64,000 nucleotides of DNA from assembly GCA_003971905.1 (NCBI GenBank), contig RSEE01000156.1:1-64000 (forward strand), in the 5' to 3' direction. Position numbers and translations under genes: made by a program. Below, piece by piece: positions 1 to 10,819 of this stretch. Source of the stretch: Moniliella sp. 'wahieum' (taxonomy: Eukaryota; Basidiomycota; Moniliellomycetes; Moniliellales; Moniliellaceae). The notes beneath the pieces are model-generated. The model was not told the DNA's origin. It saw only the letters and a program-made list of their open reading frames with translations, and ran no database searches. Numbering within the stretch: position 1 is the stretch's first letter; each line of letters opens with the position of its first letter.

Positions 1-99
1 CAGCCTCACACCCACAGCTCATCTCACAATGTGACGTAGGTGGCCAAAGGGAGCCAATGCAAGGACAATCCAGAGCACTCAGGATCCGTCAACAGGAAA

Positions 100-262
100 G
101 TTGTTGACCACCGCGGTCGTCCAAAAGCCCGTCGGCCTTCAGTGGTACGTGGCCAGACACACGCAGTGCATTGAGGCAGAGTGAGTCTCGGATCTTGACA
201 GCTTCCACTGGCTTCCGTTTCCGAAACTCATATCACGGTCCTTGGGTCCAGCTCTCCTTAGT
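100..262. repeat. dispersed repeat, copy A
   Basis: This stretch visibly resembles 26971-27135 in the same orientation. Shared landmarks in order are a GTTGAC block, GCC(T)TCAGTG, CACGTGGCC-like sequence, CTTCCACTGGC, CATATCACGG and GTC(C/T)AGCTCT. No convincing protein is encoded in either copy. It is probably a degenerate transposon or subtelomeric-type repeat. Identity was not computed. Confidence 0.5.
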
Positions 263-878
263 AGCTCTGCAATGCCATCTCCATTTTTGTCCAATGTTTG
301 CTAGACCCTGGCAAAAAGTCACCCCATCGAGTCCGCGGCTCTATGGCAGAGAGCAGTTACTCCTTGGAATTACTACCTCTGATACTCCATGGTACTCCGT
401 CTGGGACTCCTGCCTGGGATTCCTCGTGCGTCTAGATCAGGAACTGGCAGAAGGGGAAAAATTACATGCAATCATGGACCAAAACAAACATTCAATTAAT
501 TATACCACTCTCCACGTGCCTTCGTTATACAAAGAAAAAGGCCCAATCGCTTGAACTCCGAAGGTGCGAGCAAAAAGGGTACGAGGACGGACTGAACAAG
601 CATAGAAAAAGCCGCTATGATTGCCGAGGGCAAAAAAGATTCTAACAGAGCTTATTGCCTGGTATGGCCTGGTATCTTGCTAGTATGCATGTCCGTGCGC
701 TACGCCGACTGCGCTATTCCGACGACCAATGGCTGGTCTCGGACCTCACACGCCACACGCCACATGTGGCATGGGGCACGTGACATGCGACAGGACTGCT
801 GCGCCTGCCGCACAGCGCGCGCCTCAGCGTTTCCACGGCATACCGCCTCCGAACGCCGCAAGCAACAGCAAAGGGGCT

Positions 879-886
879 TATAAATA
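879..886 (+). promoter_or_regulatory. TATA box of the secreted-protein gene
   Basis: TATAAATA lies about 110 bases upstream of the ATG at 995, with a C- and A-rich leader between. This is a reasonable core promoter placement for a highly expressed small fungal gene. Confidence 0.5.
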
Positions 887-994
887 TGAACCCACGCAAA
901 CGCCCCTTATGCTATTCCTCCACCCTCTTGCCTACCAACAACACCCGTACTCGCCAACCTCAACCCCAAGCCTAACTCCAACTCAGCCAACATA

Positions 995-1449
995 ATGTAC
1001 GTTTCTTCGCCACTGCTCTCGCTCTCGCCGGTACCGCCGCTATGGGCGCGGCCAATGCCGCACCGGCCCTGTCCAAGCGCTACGACGACCGCACCCTCGT
1101 CAACTTCTCTTCGCAGAACGGCACAACCTTCTGCGAGAAATGGGTGAGCGACTGCCAAAACTACCAGCCGGAGAACAAGGACCTCCGCTACATCGCGTCT
1201 CACTGCTACCCGGGAGACTACCGGGGTAACAACAAGGATACCAGCGCCTTGGTATACTGTTCCTATGGGGTTTACACTTCCGTCCTCCACCACGTACGTC
1301 TTCCTCTCTCGCCTTGTTCTCCCTAGTCCTGTGACGCCTTGTTGCGGAGAAAAGCTTCAGTATGGATTCGCTGACCGCGTTGACCTCTCGGTGTGACTCT
1401 TCTTTTTTCGTTACAGATCGAGAAGGAGACTGGCGCTTGGACTGCGTAA
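995..1449 (+). CDS. small secreted cysteine-containing protein
   Basis: Unrecognised small secreted protein of about 110 residues. Exon 1 runs to 1293, a GTACGT...TTACAG intron covers 1294-1416, and exon 2 (1417-1449) adds about 10 residues before TAA. The N-terminus is a classic signal peptide (FFATALALAGTAAMGAANA) followed by APALSKR, a Kex2-like cleavage site. Four cysteines follow in the mature part, in the contexts FCEK, DCQN, HCYP and YCSY, so two disulphides are possible. The ATG at 995 is one base out of frame with the signal peptide. A missing T in the run at 1002-1004 restores frame, matching the error pattern elsewhere in the window. Without that, translation could begin at the ATG at 1042 with a truncated signal. 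The function is unknown; a cell-wall or effector-like role is only a guess. Confidence 0.6.
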
Positions 1450-1795
1450 AAAAACCACTTTCTACAGAACAGGGGTTTCTTGTATTAGTTTCCAGCTCGA
1501 TTTACACTTGGCCGCTCTCCCTATTGACGTCGTGTTCAGTGACTTTTTTTTTGCGCTACAAGGTGTTGGACTTGATCAGATCTCGCAGCAGTGAGAGTGT
1601 GTTGCGTCGGTATACATCTCACAATCGTTCTGCTACATACACGGGGTGCTTTGGTGTGTCCAAAGCTGGAAAGGACATAAGGGGGTCTTTGTTGTTGCAG
1701 TCGATAATGTCTGCCAATGCCTGCATATCCATGCGGAGCACCTCGGATAGTTTGGGGGCAGAGCATGGAGCAACAGAAATGAAGAGCAAAAAAAT
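1450..1795. other. intergenic, nothing recognised
   Basis: No supported gene lies between the secreted-protein gene and the tRNA. The T-rich strand next to 1795 belongs to the tRNA terminator. Confidence 0.5.
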
Positions 1796-1877
1796 GCCTC
1801 TTGGCCGAATCGAACGACCGATCTTCTCATACCAGCAAGTCTTACTAGTAGATGCTTTACCACTGAGCCAAAGAGGC
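1796..1877 (-). tRNA. tRNA-Thr (anticodon AGT), intron-containing
   Basis: On the minus strand the acceptor stem GCCTCTT pairs perfectly with AAGAGGC. The D arm (GCTCAGTGGTAAAGC) and T arm (GGTCG-TTCGATT-CGGCC) are canonical. The gene is followed by a T7 Pol III terminator (complement of 1788-1794). The anticodon loop reads CTAGTAA, giving AGT (threonine). About 12 extra bases between the loop and the 3' anticodon strand (TGAGA) look like a short intron just after the anticodon. The 5' anticodon strand appears as TCTA, one base short of pairing with TGAGA. That is either a base-call deletion or a real defect. The gene and its strand are firm; isotype and intron limits are less so. Confidence 0.85.
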
Positions 1878-2047
1878 TAATTGGTGAGCCTAGTATCTGA
1901 AGATGTTCCGTTAGAGCATTACCTAATCCACATTCTATTGCCGGCTTTTGTCTGCTCGTCTTGACGGTGGTGACGCAGGAGATGAAAGGCGTAATTGGGC
2001 CTCGGTTAGGACTATCGTTGTGTCCGCCACCACCCGTAACTTGGACG

Positions 2048-2538
2048 ATGACAACGCTACGCTTCTGCCAGGAGTGCAACAACCTTCTCTACCCCGAGGA
2101 CCGGACCAACCATGTGCTGCTGTACAGCTGCCGCAATTGCGACTACCGCGAAGAGGCGGCAAACCACCTTGTCTACCGCAACGACCTCATGTCCATCTCC
2201 CAAGAACAACCAGGCCAGATCGAAGGCTTGGTAAAGGACCCCACTCTGGCTCGTATCCAGCAGCACTGCCCACACTGTGGAAACGAAGAGTGCGTTCCCT
2301 CCCTCCCTACCCCCCACCCTCTCCGCCGCTCCCTCTCTTGCGCGTGTGTGGGGAAGAGAAGCCTAACGCATGACCATTGTGCAGAGCGGTCATGTTCCAG
2401 GACCAGTCCAAGCGGATCTACAACCGCATGATCCTCTTCTTCGTTTGCACCCATTGTGAGCGCCTTTACACCGACCCAGGCGTCAAGCGGCGACCTGGTG
2501 CTGCTTCTGCACCAGGAAACGACATGGATACCTTCTGA
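2048..2538 (+). CDS. RPB9: RNA polymerase II subunit RPB9
   Basis: Encodes the small zinc-ribbon subunit of RNA polymerase II, which acts in start-site choice, elongation fidelity and TFIIS-stimulated transcript cleavage. The predicted protein is 131 residues. The N-terminal ribbon has FCQECNNLLYP and SCRNCDYRE (two CxxC pairs). The C-terminal TFIIS-like ribbon has CPHCGNEE, then AVMFQDQS and FFVCTHC. Exon 1 is 2048-2289, a GTGCGT...GTGCAG intron spans 2290-2384 and splits the GNEE|AVMF junction exactly as the family requires, and exon 2 is 2385-2538. There is no frame break. The C-terminus is about ten residues longer than in yeast and of low complexity. The start is the first ATG and aligns with the family N-terminus. 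Confidence 0.95.
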
Positions 2539-3064
2539 GCCCCGCCCCCCCCCTTCCCTGGCTTGCCTAAGCTACCTCCCCCTCTGCTGGCCGTTCACAT
2601 TGTCAAACATCTAGTCGCCCCCCCCGCCGCCCTTCCACTTTTCCGCTTCCAAAAACCAAAATTGTACTACCAGTCTTCTCCCCTCTGCTGGTGCGTACCA
2701 GCTTGCCAGGTGAGCGAGTGGATGGAGAGAGCGGAGTGCGTGGATTGCTAGTTAGTTTTCTTGGTTGCCGTTGCCACCTGCACTTGCGCACAGGCCGAAG
2801 GGAACAAGGATGCCGAGTAGGGCAGTTCAGCGAGCTCGAGAATGTCTTGCGTTTCCCAGAACACTACGAGCCGGCCAAGCAAAGAAAAAGGAGAAAAGGG
2901 GAGAAAAGGGGAGGAGGGCAGGTTAGTTGGTCTTCGTCCCTTTGTCCACAACGAAGACAATGGATAGTATACCAAAGAGACAGGGCACCAACTTCAGGGC
3001 CCCTTTTCCCATCAGGTTCATGGGCTCATTGGCTCATTGGTTCATGGATTGCAACGTACCATGG

Positions 3065-3367
3065 CTAACCCAAAACAAGAACCGGTTTTTCTTCCCAGTG
3101 CAACTGTTCCGACCAGGGCAACGTCATGGCCAACGCAGGCACACATCCAAACACCACAAGTGCCACCTGCATCGAGCCAACGCAGTCCGCCACCCCCCGT
3201 TCTTCGTCAGTCCCATTTCTTACCTGTGCTAGACCACAGGAATCGGTAGGTGGGAGAGGGGACGCACCTAGCGCGTTAACCAGCGCGCCCTGAGCGGCAT
3301 CGAGCATGACTACCGCCGAACGTTGCCATAGGGAGGGCAGAGGGACTACCGCGCCGGCAGCGGACAT
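3065..3367 (-). CDS. weak candidate small gene
   Basis: A minus-strand frame opens at an ATG (3367) in a good context. It encodes MSAAGAVVPLPSLWQRSAVV and continues to a GTGCGT donor-like site near 3270. A possible second exon begins after a GATGCAG acceptor. It is not recognised as any family. It is included only because small mitochondrial genes occur elsewhere in this window; it may be noise. Confidence 0.2.
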   Translation of the reverse strand: MSAAGAVVPLPSLWQRSAVVMLDAAQGALVNALGASPLPPTDSCGLAQVRNGTDEERGVADCVGSMQVALVVFGCVPALAMTLPWSEQLHWEEKPVLVLG

Positions 3368-3771
3368 TTGGCGAGACAATGATGCAAACAACCAATGTTG
3401 AGCGGGAAGGGGGGGAGAAGCAACGTGTCTGCTTCGGATCAAAAACTGCCAAAACGCAGTTTTTTGAGGGGGTAAGAGCGGTGCGGGAGGGGGGTAGAGA
3501 CGTGGTGGGGGATCCAAGTGTTGTTGGCAGGGAGTGGTGATGGATGGTCGTGTGAGGAGATGCAGGCAGCGACACAAAGGGTTCTGGTTTAGTGCAGTGA
3601 GCTCACGGCTCACGTAGGTGCCAACTGTGACATGAGAACCGACGGAGGACGGGGAGTCTGGCTTGACGTTATCAGAAGACCCATGCTGTTATTTGGCCGA
3701 CCCGGAACTGCTTGGGCTTGAGTGGATTGCTATCGCTGCAAGTGAGTTGGCACACGCACAGCTCGATCACT

Positions 3772-3798
3772 GGTCACCTGTCACCGGTCACCGGTCAC
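3772..3798. repeat. GGTCACC short tandem repeat
   Basis: Successive GGTCACC-like heptamers and octamers (GGTCACCT, GTCACCG, GTCACCG, GTCACT) form a small tandem array in the intergenic region. Confidence 0.6.
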
Positions 3799-4391
3799 TC
3801 CAGTGACAGAATACTCGCGCAGTCAGCTAGTGCCAGACTTTAGCTTGACCGAGGGAGGGATCGGTGATCTCGCATCCACTGCCAATCTCTCTGCCTCGTC
3901 CATACATTCACCCCCCCGATAAAAGACCACCCACCACCTCCAGGCTATATCGGGAGCGCCCCTCCACGACCTCAGCTCCATCTATGCGGCATACCATATA
4001 TGCCACTTACTCACCGCAGACCATTCTGAGTGCAAGATGGATTTTTTTCGAGGAGGGATATCTACCGTTCGGAGGTAGACCGAAGTCTCTCATCCCATTC
4101 CACCACAATGGGCCCAGGAGCTGGGAGTAGAGAGACCTGGCACCAGTCCTCCTCATCCCCCGCCCGGTCACCTACTCCAAGGCACCGTTCACCAGCACAC
4201 GCACCACACCACCGCACTCGCCTCCGCGCCCAAGGGGGGCAAGGTGCGGTTAAGGTGATACGGGCCCGTCCCGCTACATGGGGAAACCGAACGGGAAAAG
4301 GAGGGAAAGGAGCAAGTGGAGCGCATAGTATGAGTCCGGCTCCGGGACGGGGAAGGGGGGCGGGGGAAAAGGAAGGGAGAGGGACCTAGGT

Positions 4392-6399
4392 TTAATCACC
4401 CAGGAAGAAGTAGTCACCCGACAGTTTCTGCTCCTTGTCCTTGACCGAGTCGGTCTTGTTCACACGAGGACGCAGGTTGGTCGGGTCACGACGCATCGTG
4501 ACGCCCAAGGTGGCCAGGAAGGAGTTCATACCTGTCAAGAGCGATTCGGGCGACTTGGCCAAAGCGTTGATGGAGGGCGTACCCTCGTAGACAATGACGC
4601 GGTCCGCAAGGTAGGTGGCCATAATAATGTCGTGCTCGATCACCATGGCTGTCTTCTTGGAGTGGAGAATAAAGCGCTTGATCATCCGTGCTGCTAGGAT
4701 ACGCTGTTCCGAGTCGAGGTAGGCCGACGGCTCGTCGATCAGGTACAGATCCGCGGCCGTACCCAGCGCCAAGACCAGCGCGACACGCTGCAACTCCCAC
4801 CCGACAAGGTCTGGACTTCTTGGTCGATAATGTTGTCGAGGAACATGGGCTTGACCACGTCGCTCTGGAATTGAGGGTGCATAAAGGCCCCCTTGATCTT
4901 CTTGAGCAGCAACATCCGCACCGTGCCTTCAAACTTGGGTGCAATCGTCTGCGGCTTCATCGATACCTTCATCTGCGGCAACTTGTCTCCACCCTCGTCC
5001 GGCTTCAACTTGCCCGCCAGCATCTTGACAAACGTCGTCTTGCCCGTCCCGTTCTCACCGAGGAAGACAAGAATCTCTGAATCGTTAAAGGAGCCAGGCT
5101 GGATCTCGAGGGAGAAGTTGCCAAGCTTCTTCTTCATTGCTGGGTACTTGTATGCCCGGTTACTCTCCACCACCGTGTCGTCGGCCGTCTCGGCAATCTT
5201 GAATGTCAAGCTCTCTTCGCGGAAACGCATGTTTTCAGCCGGGATGTAGCCATCCAGGAAGATGTTGATGCCCTCACGAACGGGATAGGGAACAGTAACC
5301 ACACCGTACACCGAAGGCACACCGTACAGGCAGCACACATAGTCCGAAAGGTAGTCCAGCACACTCAAGTCGTGCTCGACGCAAATGACATACGTGTCGT
5401 CGTCCAACATGTCCCGAATCATTCGCGCCGCATTGAGACGCTGCTTGACATCGAGGTAGGACGACGGCTCATCAAACATGTACACGTTGGCGCGCTGGAC
5501 GCACGACATGCCAATGGCAAAGCGCTGCAGCTCTCCACCGGACAAGTTCTTCACGTCGCGGTCCAACACGGGCCTCAGGTCCAGCGTAGCTACAATCTGC
5601 TCCTTGTTGTCCCGCTCCAACTTGCCATCGAGCATCTGCGATACTGTCGCCTTGCCCTTGACGGCACGAGGGATGTGGTCGACATACTGGGGCTTGATGA
5701 GCGCCTTGATGTTGTCCTCCAGCACCTTGGTGAAAAAGTTCTGCAGCTCCGAGCCACGGAAGTAGCGCAGAATTTCTTGCCAGTCAGGCGGGTCCGAGTA
5801 GCGGCCCAAGTTGGGCTTTTGCTTGCCAGCCAAAATCTTCAGCGCGGTCGACTTGCCAATTCCATTGGTACCGACCAGACCGAGCACTTGGCCCGCACGA
5901 GGCTGTGGCAGCCGATGCAGCTTGAAGCTGTTGGGGCCGTAGCGGTGGGTAACCTCCGAGGTCAAGTTGGTAGGCAGCTTGATAATCGTAATCGCCTCAA
6001 ACGGGCACTTTTTCGGACACTGCACTCACAAAACACGCAGCCAGACACACACACACAGACATCAGTCAGTGGACGCACTAGCGAAAGAAACGAGGGGGAA
6101 GCGAGGGGTCGAAACACACAATACCACAACCAATGCACAGTTGCTCAGAGATAAACGCAATCTTGCTCGAAGGTGTGACTTCAATGCACAGACGGCCCAT
6201 CCGGACCACCGGGCAGGAACGCTTGCATTCCTGGTTGCACTTTTTGGGCTTGCACTTGTCGGTGTTGACTGGAAGGAGCGAGTTAGGAGGACCCGGGGCG
6301 GAGAGGGGGGGGAAGGGGACGGGGACACGTACCAATGGCAATGCGCTGCTCCTTCTCGACAGGCTCAGAGCTACCGGTGACCTTTTTCTTGGGCGGCAT
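4392..6399 (-). CDS. RLI1: ABC-E ribosome recycling ATPase RLI1/ABCE1
   Basis: Soluble iron-sulfur ABC protein that splits post-termination and stalled ribosomes. It is essential in all eukaryotes tested. Exon 1 (6399-6333) encodes MPPKKKVTG..., exon 2 (6268-6120) and exon 3 (6019-4392) follow. Both introns use GTACGT/GTGTGT donors and AG acceptors and keep frame. The ferredoxin-like cysteines are present (KCKPKKC, CKRSCP, LCIGCGI, CPKKCPF). Next come two nucleotide-binding domains: Walker [10 protein letters not shown], signature LSGGELQR and Walker [11 protein letters not shown] in the first; [23 protein letters not shown] and the EHD switch in the second. The C-terminus ends RVNKTDS...FFLGD, as expected. 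At the second signature (about 4796-4798) one G is missing, breaking LSGGE|LQRV. With a gene this essential, an assembly deletion is far likelier than a pseudogene. Confidence 0.96.
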
Positions 6400-7022
6400 G
6401 GCGGACAGCTAACAGCGGTGGTGGTGGTGGTGGTAGGCCAGTCGAGAGTGGGCAGCGGCGGGCAGCGCAACTGCTCCGTTCCGCCGTCTGAGGTTGAGGT
6501 TTGGTGGGTCTTGGCCTGCCTATGCCCTGCTCGCCGGCTCACCCTCCGCCTCACCCATCCACGCGAAGACTTTTTTTTTCTCCCTCGGCGCGGCTGCCAT
6601 TAATAATTAATTCCGCCTGACACTAGTGCGGTGCCGGGAGGAGAGGGCGGAACGGGCAACCCTAGCGACGGCCACAGTGCTGCCGTGCGGCGCTTGCGCC
6701 TGTGGTTGGTTTGGCCATCCATCCAGGGGACGACCAGACGAACACGTGGGGCAGTGAGGGGAATCAGACAAAGTGGGTGCAATGTGGAACGAATGGGACC
6801 ACCACATGCGCATGAACCCTGGTCACGTGATCTCCCGGTTGCGACGGGTAGGCGCAGCCGCTTCGACGCACATTTTGTCAGAAATCCCCCGCGCTATGCT
6901 CATTTAACTTCCATAGAAGCGAGTCACCAGCCAGTCAAGTCACCAATAGCCCCCTACTCAAGGTTACTCACTACCCACCATCCTGCCTGTTGGCTGTGCT
7001 GGGCTCTCTCTTGTCTACCACC

Positions 7023-8930
7023 ATGTTCCGGCAAGGCGTTGAGGTGCGTGGGTGCTTGCTGTTCTCACGCACACACTCTCTCGATCTTATACTTTTCTAG
7101 CAGTCGCCCTCTCTCTAACCCCTCTCTTCTCTCTCTCATCGACCTGCAGATGGTGGATCTGACTGGCTCCAGCGTCATTAGCTCGGATTCGGAACTGGTT
7201 CTTGAGGGGGAGGTGAACGCCATGAACATTGGCAGCAGCTTGAACTCTACGCCTGGATCCGACGATGAAGGCTCGGTCGAAGACTTTATTTTTGACTTTG
7301 GCAGCGATCCAGATGAGAATGAACACGGAATCACGAGTCTACACTGGGAAGAGGACTCCGATCAAAACATGCCGTACGAAGTCGACTGCTCCCCGCTTAC
7401 CGAGCGGCAGCTGGTTCGCATGGAAACCGAGATGGTCCACGACGTGGCTACCACGTTCAATTACGATGTACGTCCTTCTCCCTCCTTTCCCCTCTCCTAT
7501 GATCTCCACCCCTTCAATCGGCCATATAGCTAACCTTTCCATCGTCTTCCTATTTATCATACTTCTCCCCTCCCCCAGATGAACGAAGCAGCAACGCTCC
7601 TGCGCCACCTCAAATGGGACAAAGAACGCTTGTTTGACCAACTTCTTGCATGCCCAACACATGATTTGCATACGGAAGCTGGCGTCCTGCTGCATGCCCC
7701 CCCCGATCCTTCAGACCTTAACGGCCGTCGACGATTTTACCTGTAAGTGTGCTACAGTTCTACTGAGAAGTTAGTTCCAGTGGCTTCGTCTGCTCCACGA
7801 CAGAGCCATGACCAGGAGGGGACAACGATGCAGGTTCTCAGGCTTGCGTGTGGACACCGGTACTGCACCGATTGTTATACCCACTGTCTTACGCTGCAGA
7901 TTGAGGAGTACCAAGCACCTGGAACAATCAAGTGCATGAACGAGGACTGCAAGGTGGTGTTGGGGGACGGGCTAATCAAGAAGCTGGTGTCGGTCGAGGT
8001 GTGGGTCAAGTACCGTCGGCGCTCATCCGGCTGTTGGTGGACCACCTTGGTTCGTTGCGCTGGTGTCCTAGCCCAGGGTGCGACATGGCGGTCCAATGTA
8101 GTATTAGTATCCCTCCTCGTCGCGTCGGTGGGCTATGCTCGACCCGGCTGTCACCTGCGGCCGTCGAGGTCATGCCCCGTTCTGCGTTGCTTGCGGCCAC
8201 GAGGAGGCGCATGCCCCCTGCCCGTGCCCGATCGTCCAGGCGTGGTTGCAAAAGATGTGCGATGAGAGCGAGACGTTCAATTGGCTCCGGTTGCATACCA
8301 AACCCTGCCCCCACTGCGCATCGAGCATCGAAAAGAATGGCGGGTGTAACCACATGACCTGTCGACAATGCGGGCACGAATTTGCTGGGTCTGCTCGAGA
8401 GACTGGCACATTCACACCGACGCGTGGACTTGCAATCGGTTTCTTCCCCAAGACCAATAGAACCAGAGGGACGCGAGGGTCGCATTGATGCGGTACCAAC
8501 ATTACCTTAAGCGGTATCGGAATCATCACCGTTCTGCCCAACTGGACGAAAAGTGGGCCCGTAACGTGGTTGGCCAAGTGCACCAGCTCCAAGAAGAGAG
8601 CCAGCTGGGTTGGACTCCGTTGAATGCGTTGCAACAGATGGCCGTGCCTGCAGCAGCCGATCTCGGCACACGCTCAAGTGGACCTATGCCATGGCGTTTT
8701 ACCTCGAGCGCAATGCGGAGGTAGAGATATGGGAGGACAATCAGCGCGATTTGGAACGCGCAGTCGAAGAGTTGTCGGAGCAATTTCAGACTACCATCGA
8801 CCCGGCGACGTGGCTGGCGTTCCAAGCCAAGGTGCGCGACTTGGCCGTCTATGCGGAACGCCGCCGCCAAGTGGTGGTCAAGCATACGTTACAGGGGTTT
8901 GAGGAGGGACGATGGAAGTTTACCATCTAG
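7023..8930 (+). CDS. Ariadne-type RBR E3 ubiquitin ligase
   Basis: RING-between-RING ubiquitin ligase of the Ariadne (ARIH/HEL) family, which takes ubiquitin from an E2 onto a RING2 cysteine. A short first exon (MFRQGVE, 7023-7043) is probable, spliced by GTGCGT...CTGCAG to 7150 (MVDLTGSS). A second intron spans about 7468-7579. The acidic N-terminus and UBA-like segment precede RING1 (CGHRYCTDCY, CMNEDC), an IBR region (RWCPSPGCD, FCVACGHEEAH), RING2 (CPHCASSIEKNGGCNHMTC, with the catalytic cysteine context GGCNHMTC) and the Ariadne helical domain (FYLERN, EDNQRDLE). At least five frame breaks occur. The clear ones are single missing bases, at 7745-7748 (GG expected) and 8381-8383 (TTTT expected). 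Zinc ligands are otherwise kept, so these are probably assembly errors. The alternative start is 7150. Confidence 0.88.
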
Positions 8931-10819
8931 CTGGTGGTCATTTGGCTCGCTCTCCATCCAGCTCTACTCAACACAACCTCATCATGATTCCCTCTTTACC
9001 TGTGGCCGCCCTTACGTGTTTTGATGGGAGCACATATCATACCTCCTGCCATATGGTAATAGAAGATGTATATTTCCCCCCAATAAGCTGTCTTGACCGC
9101 CTACTAGTTCTACCATCTAAGAGTTCTATGGCAGCTGGGGTCGATGAGGATATCGATTGAGATTCGGATTATGTGGACTCGTCCAGGGGGGGTATACCAT
9201 ACGAAAAGAGTAGACAGCAGACATTCGGGATTTTGTCCGCTCCGCGTTGTTGTTTCAGAGAGCGGACAGATGACGCCTTTGGGCGCAGCACTGCGCGCCC
9301 ACCTTCGTCGGAGCAGGATGCACAACGTGTATAATCAACCTGTGTGGGGGGGGGAAGGGGCTAGGAGCGCTCAAGCTGAGCGCTCAGGAGCGCAACGTTA
9401 AGCGTTAGTAAACCTGTTCTTAGTGGACTACGGCCAGCAGATCGACTGGGCGGGACAAAGACAGGGGGCGGTTCCTTGGCGCGGGTCCAGCCGGGCGAGG
9501 TCTGAGGATCTGAGATGCGATCGAGGAGATCAAAAGGAGTAAGGGATTTGAAGCTGGAGGCGGGGGAAAGAGGAAGAGGGGGAAAGGATGATCGATGAGG
9601 CTAGGTCCCGCCAAGTAGAGAGAATGCAATAGCGGGGATGGTGGACGGTGGGTGGTGGAGGTGGAGGCGCCGCTGCTGGTCAGCGATACTGGGACGATGA
9701 GGCCTGAGGTACAACAAACCAAAGCTTGCGATGGCTGGGTGGGGCAGGTGGAGAACAGGGCGTAGCCCGAGCTAACTTTGGCTTTTATCGATGTGTGATG
9801 TGATGCGTGATGCATGATGCATGATGTGGAAAAGGGGCGCCGAGCGAGGAGAGCGGGTTGGAACGGGCAAGAGTGGCGGGGTGCGTGGGACAGGAACATG
9901 CGCCCAATGGCCGCAAGCCACAGGGGGAGGCAGGGGCTGCTGGGTGGTCTTGGGTGGCGCATGCTGCATGCTGCATGACGTCAGGGTGCCTCCGCCGGTT
10001 GGAGATGGGATGGGCTGGCATGGGCTCTGGCATGGGGGCTTGCTGGCAGCCGCAGCGGCTGGGCTGGCTGTGCCCTGGGTGCCCCGCCGAGGACGCTCTG
10101 GCGGCTCAGCCGGCGGACTGAGCCAGTGCTGAGCCAGCTGGACCGCAGCGCCTCAGCGCGCTGTGTATGTGCCTGTGCGACTCGGCCATGCTCTCGGTGT
10201 CTCCTGAATTAGCTCTGCTTTGCTCCGCAGTCTGGCGACGAGAGGAAGGGAGTGGGGCGAGTGGATGTCCTGGGCGATTTGATGATCGAGGAGAGGGTGC
10301 GAGACGTGTAAGTGAGAGACTAGACTAGCAAGGACGATGCGTCGCAACGGGTAGCACCATACGGAGATGGGTGGCGGAGCGCAAGTGCTGACACACGGCA
10401 GGCGCGGGCAGACGACGTGACGCGTGATGGGCGCGTGGGCCGAGTGCGGCCGCTGCGGCTGCGGCGGCACTGGCGCACTCTAACCCTTTCCCGTCCCAGC
10501 AGCTACCGCATGCTTGCGTTCAACGTACGTTGAGCGTTCACGTTCGGGCGCTCTCTCATCCACCGCATCCTCACCGGTCAGCGTAACCTCAGGGCCTCGC
10601 TTGCGCTGCAAGGAGAGGTGGGTGACAACACTGGCCCAGTGCAGCGCATGTCAAGCCCAAGTGCACTTTAATCCTAGTCGGCCCAGTCGAGACGAAGAGG
10701 AGGCGCATCTCCCAGACGCCAGTGCGTGCGTCCTCGTGTCGCCTTCTGCTTCCTTCTCCTCCTTCTCCTCCTCCTTCTCCGCCTCCTCCTCTTCGTTCTC
10801 TCCTCCTCTCTTGGGCCCC
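8931..10819. other. long intergenic / upstream region of the GT41 gene
   Basis: About 1.9 kb with no gene I can support. Minus-strand open frames at 9420-10033 are Pro/Ser/His-rich and lack any family signature. The region has short repeats such as GCATGATGCATGATG (about 9808-9823) and CATGCTGCATGCTGCATG (about 9959-9977), plus AGCGCT/AACGTT palindromes near 9360-9405. A Ser/Glu-type triplet-rich tract (10740-10800) may be 5' leader or early coding sequence of the downstream gene. Confidence 0.45.

Larger units (their letters stand above)
2539..4391. other. intergenic region, no firm gene
   Basis: About 1.85 kb between RPB9 and the 3' end of RLI1. It contains pyrimidine- and purine-rich tracts and a short GGTCACC tandem repeat near 3772-3798. 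One weak minus-strand candidate (3065-3367) is listed separately. Nothing else is convincing on either strand. Confidence 0.5.

Noticed and set aside
171-554. 127-codon plus-strand frame near the left edge
   Set aside because: It overlaps the dispersed repeat, has no domain or signal, and its composition is unlike the real genes.
5372-6154. 260-codon plus-strand frame over RLI1
   Set aside because: Antisense shadow of the RLI1 ATP-binding domain.
4392-6399. RLI1 as a pseudogene because of its frame break
   Set aside because: Only one missing base in over 1.8 kb of otherwise perfectly conserved coding sequence. The gene is essential and the same error type occurs in many neighbours.
9420-9962. 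180-codon minus-strand frame rich in Pro, Ser and His
   Set aside because: No family motif and no splice structure. It looks like a chance frame in GC-rich upstream DNA.
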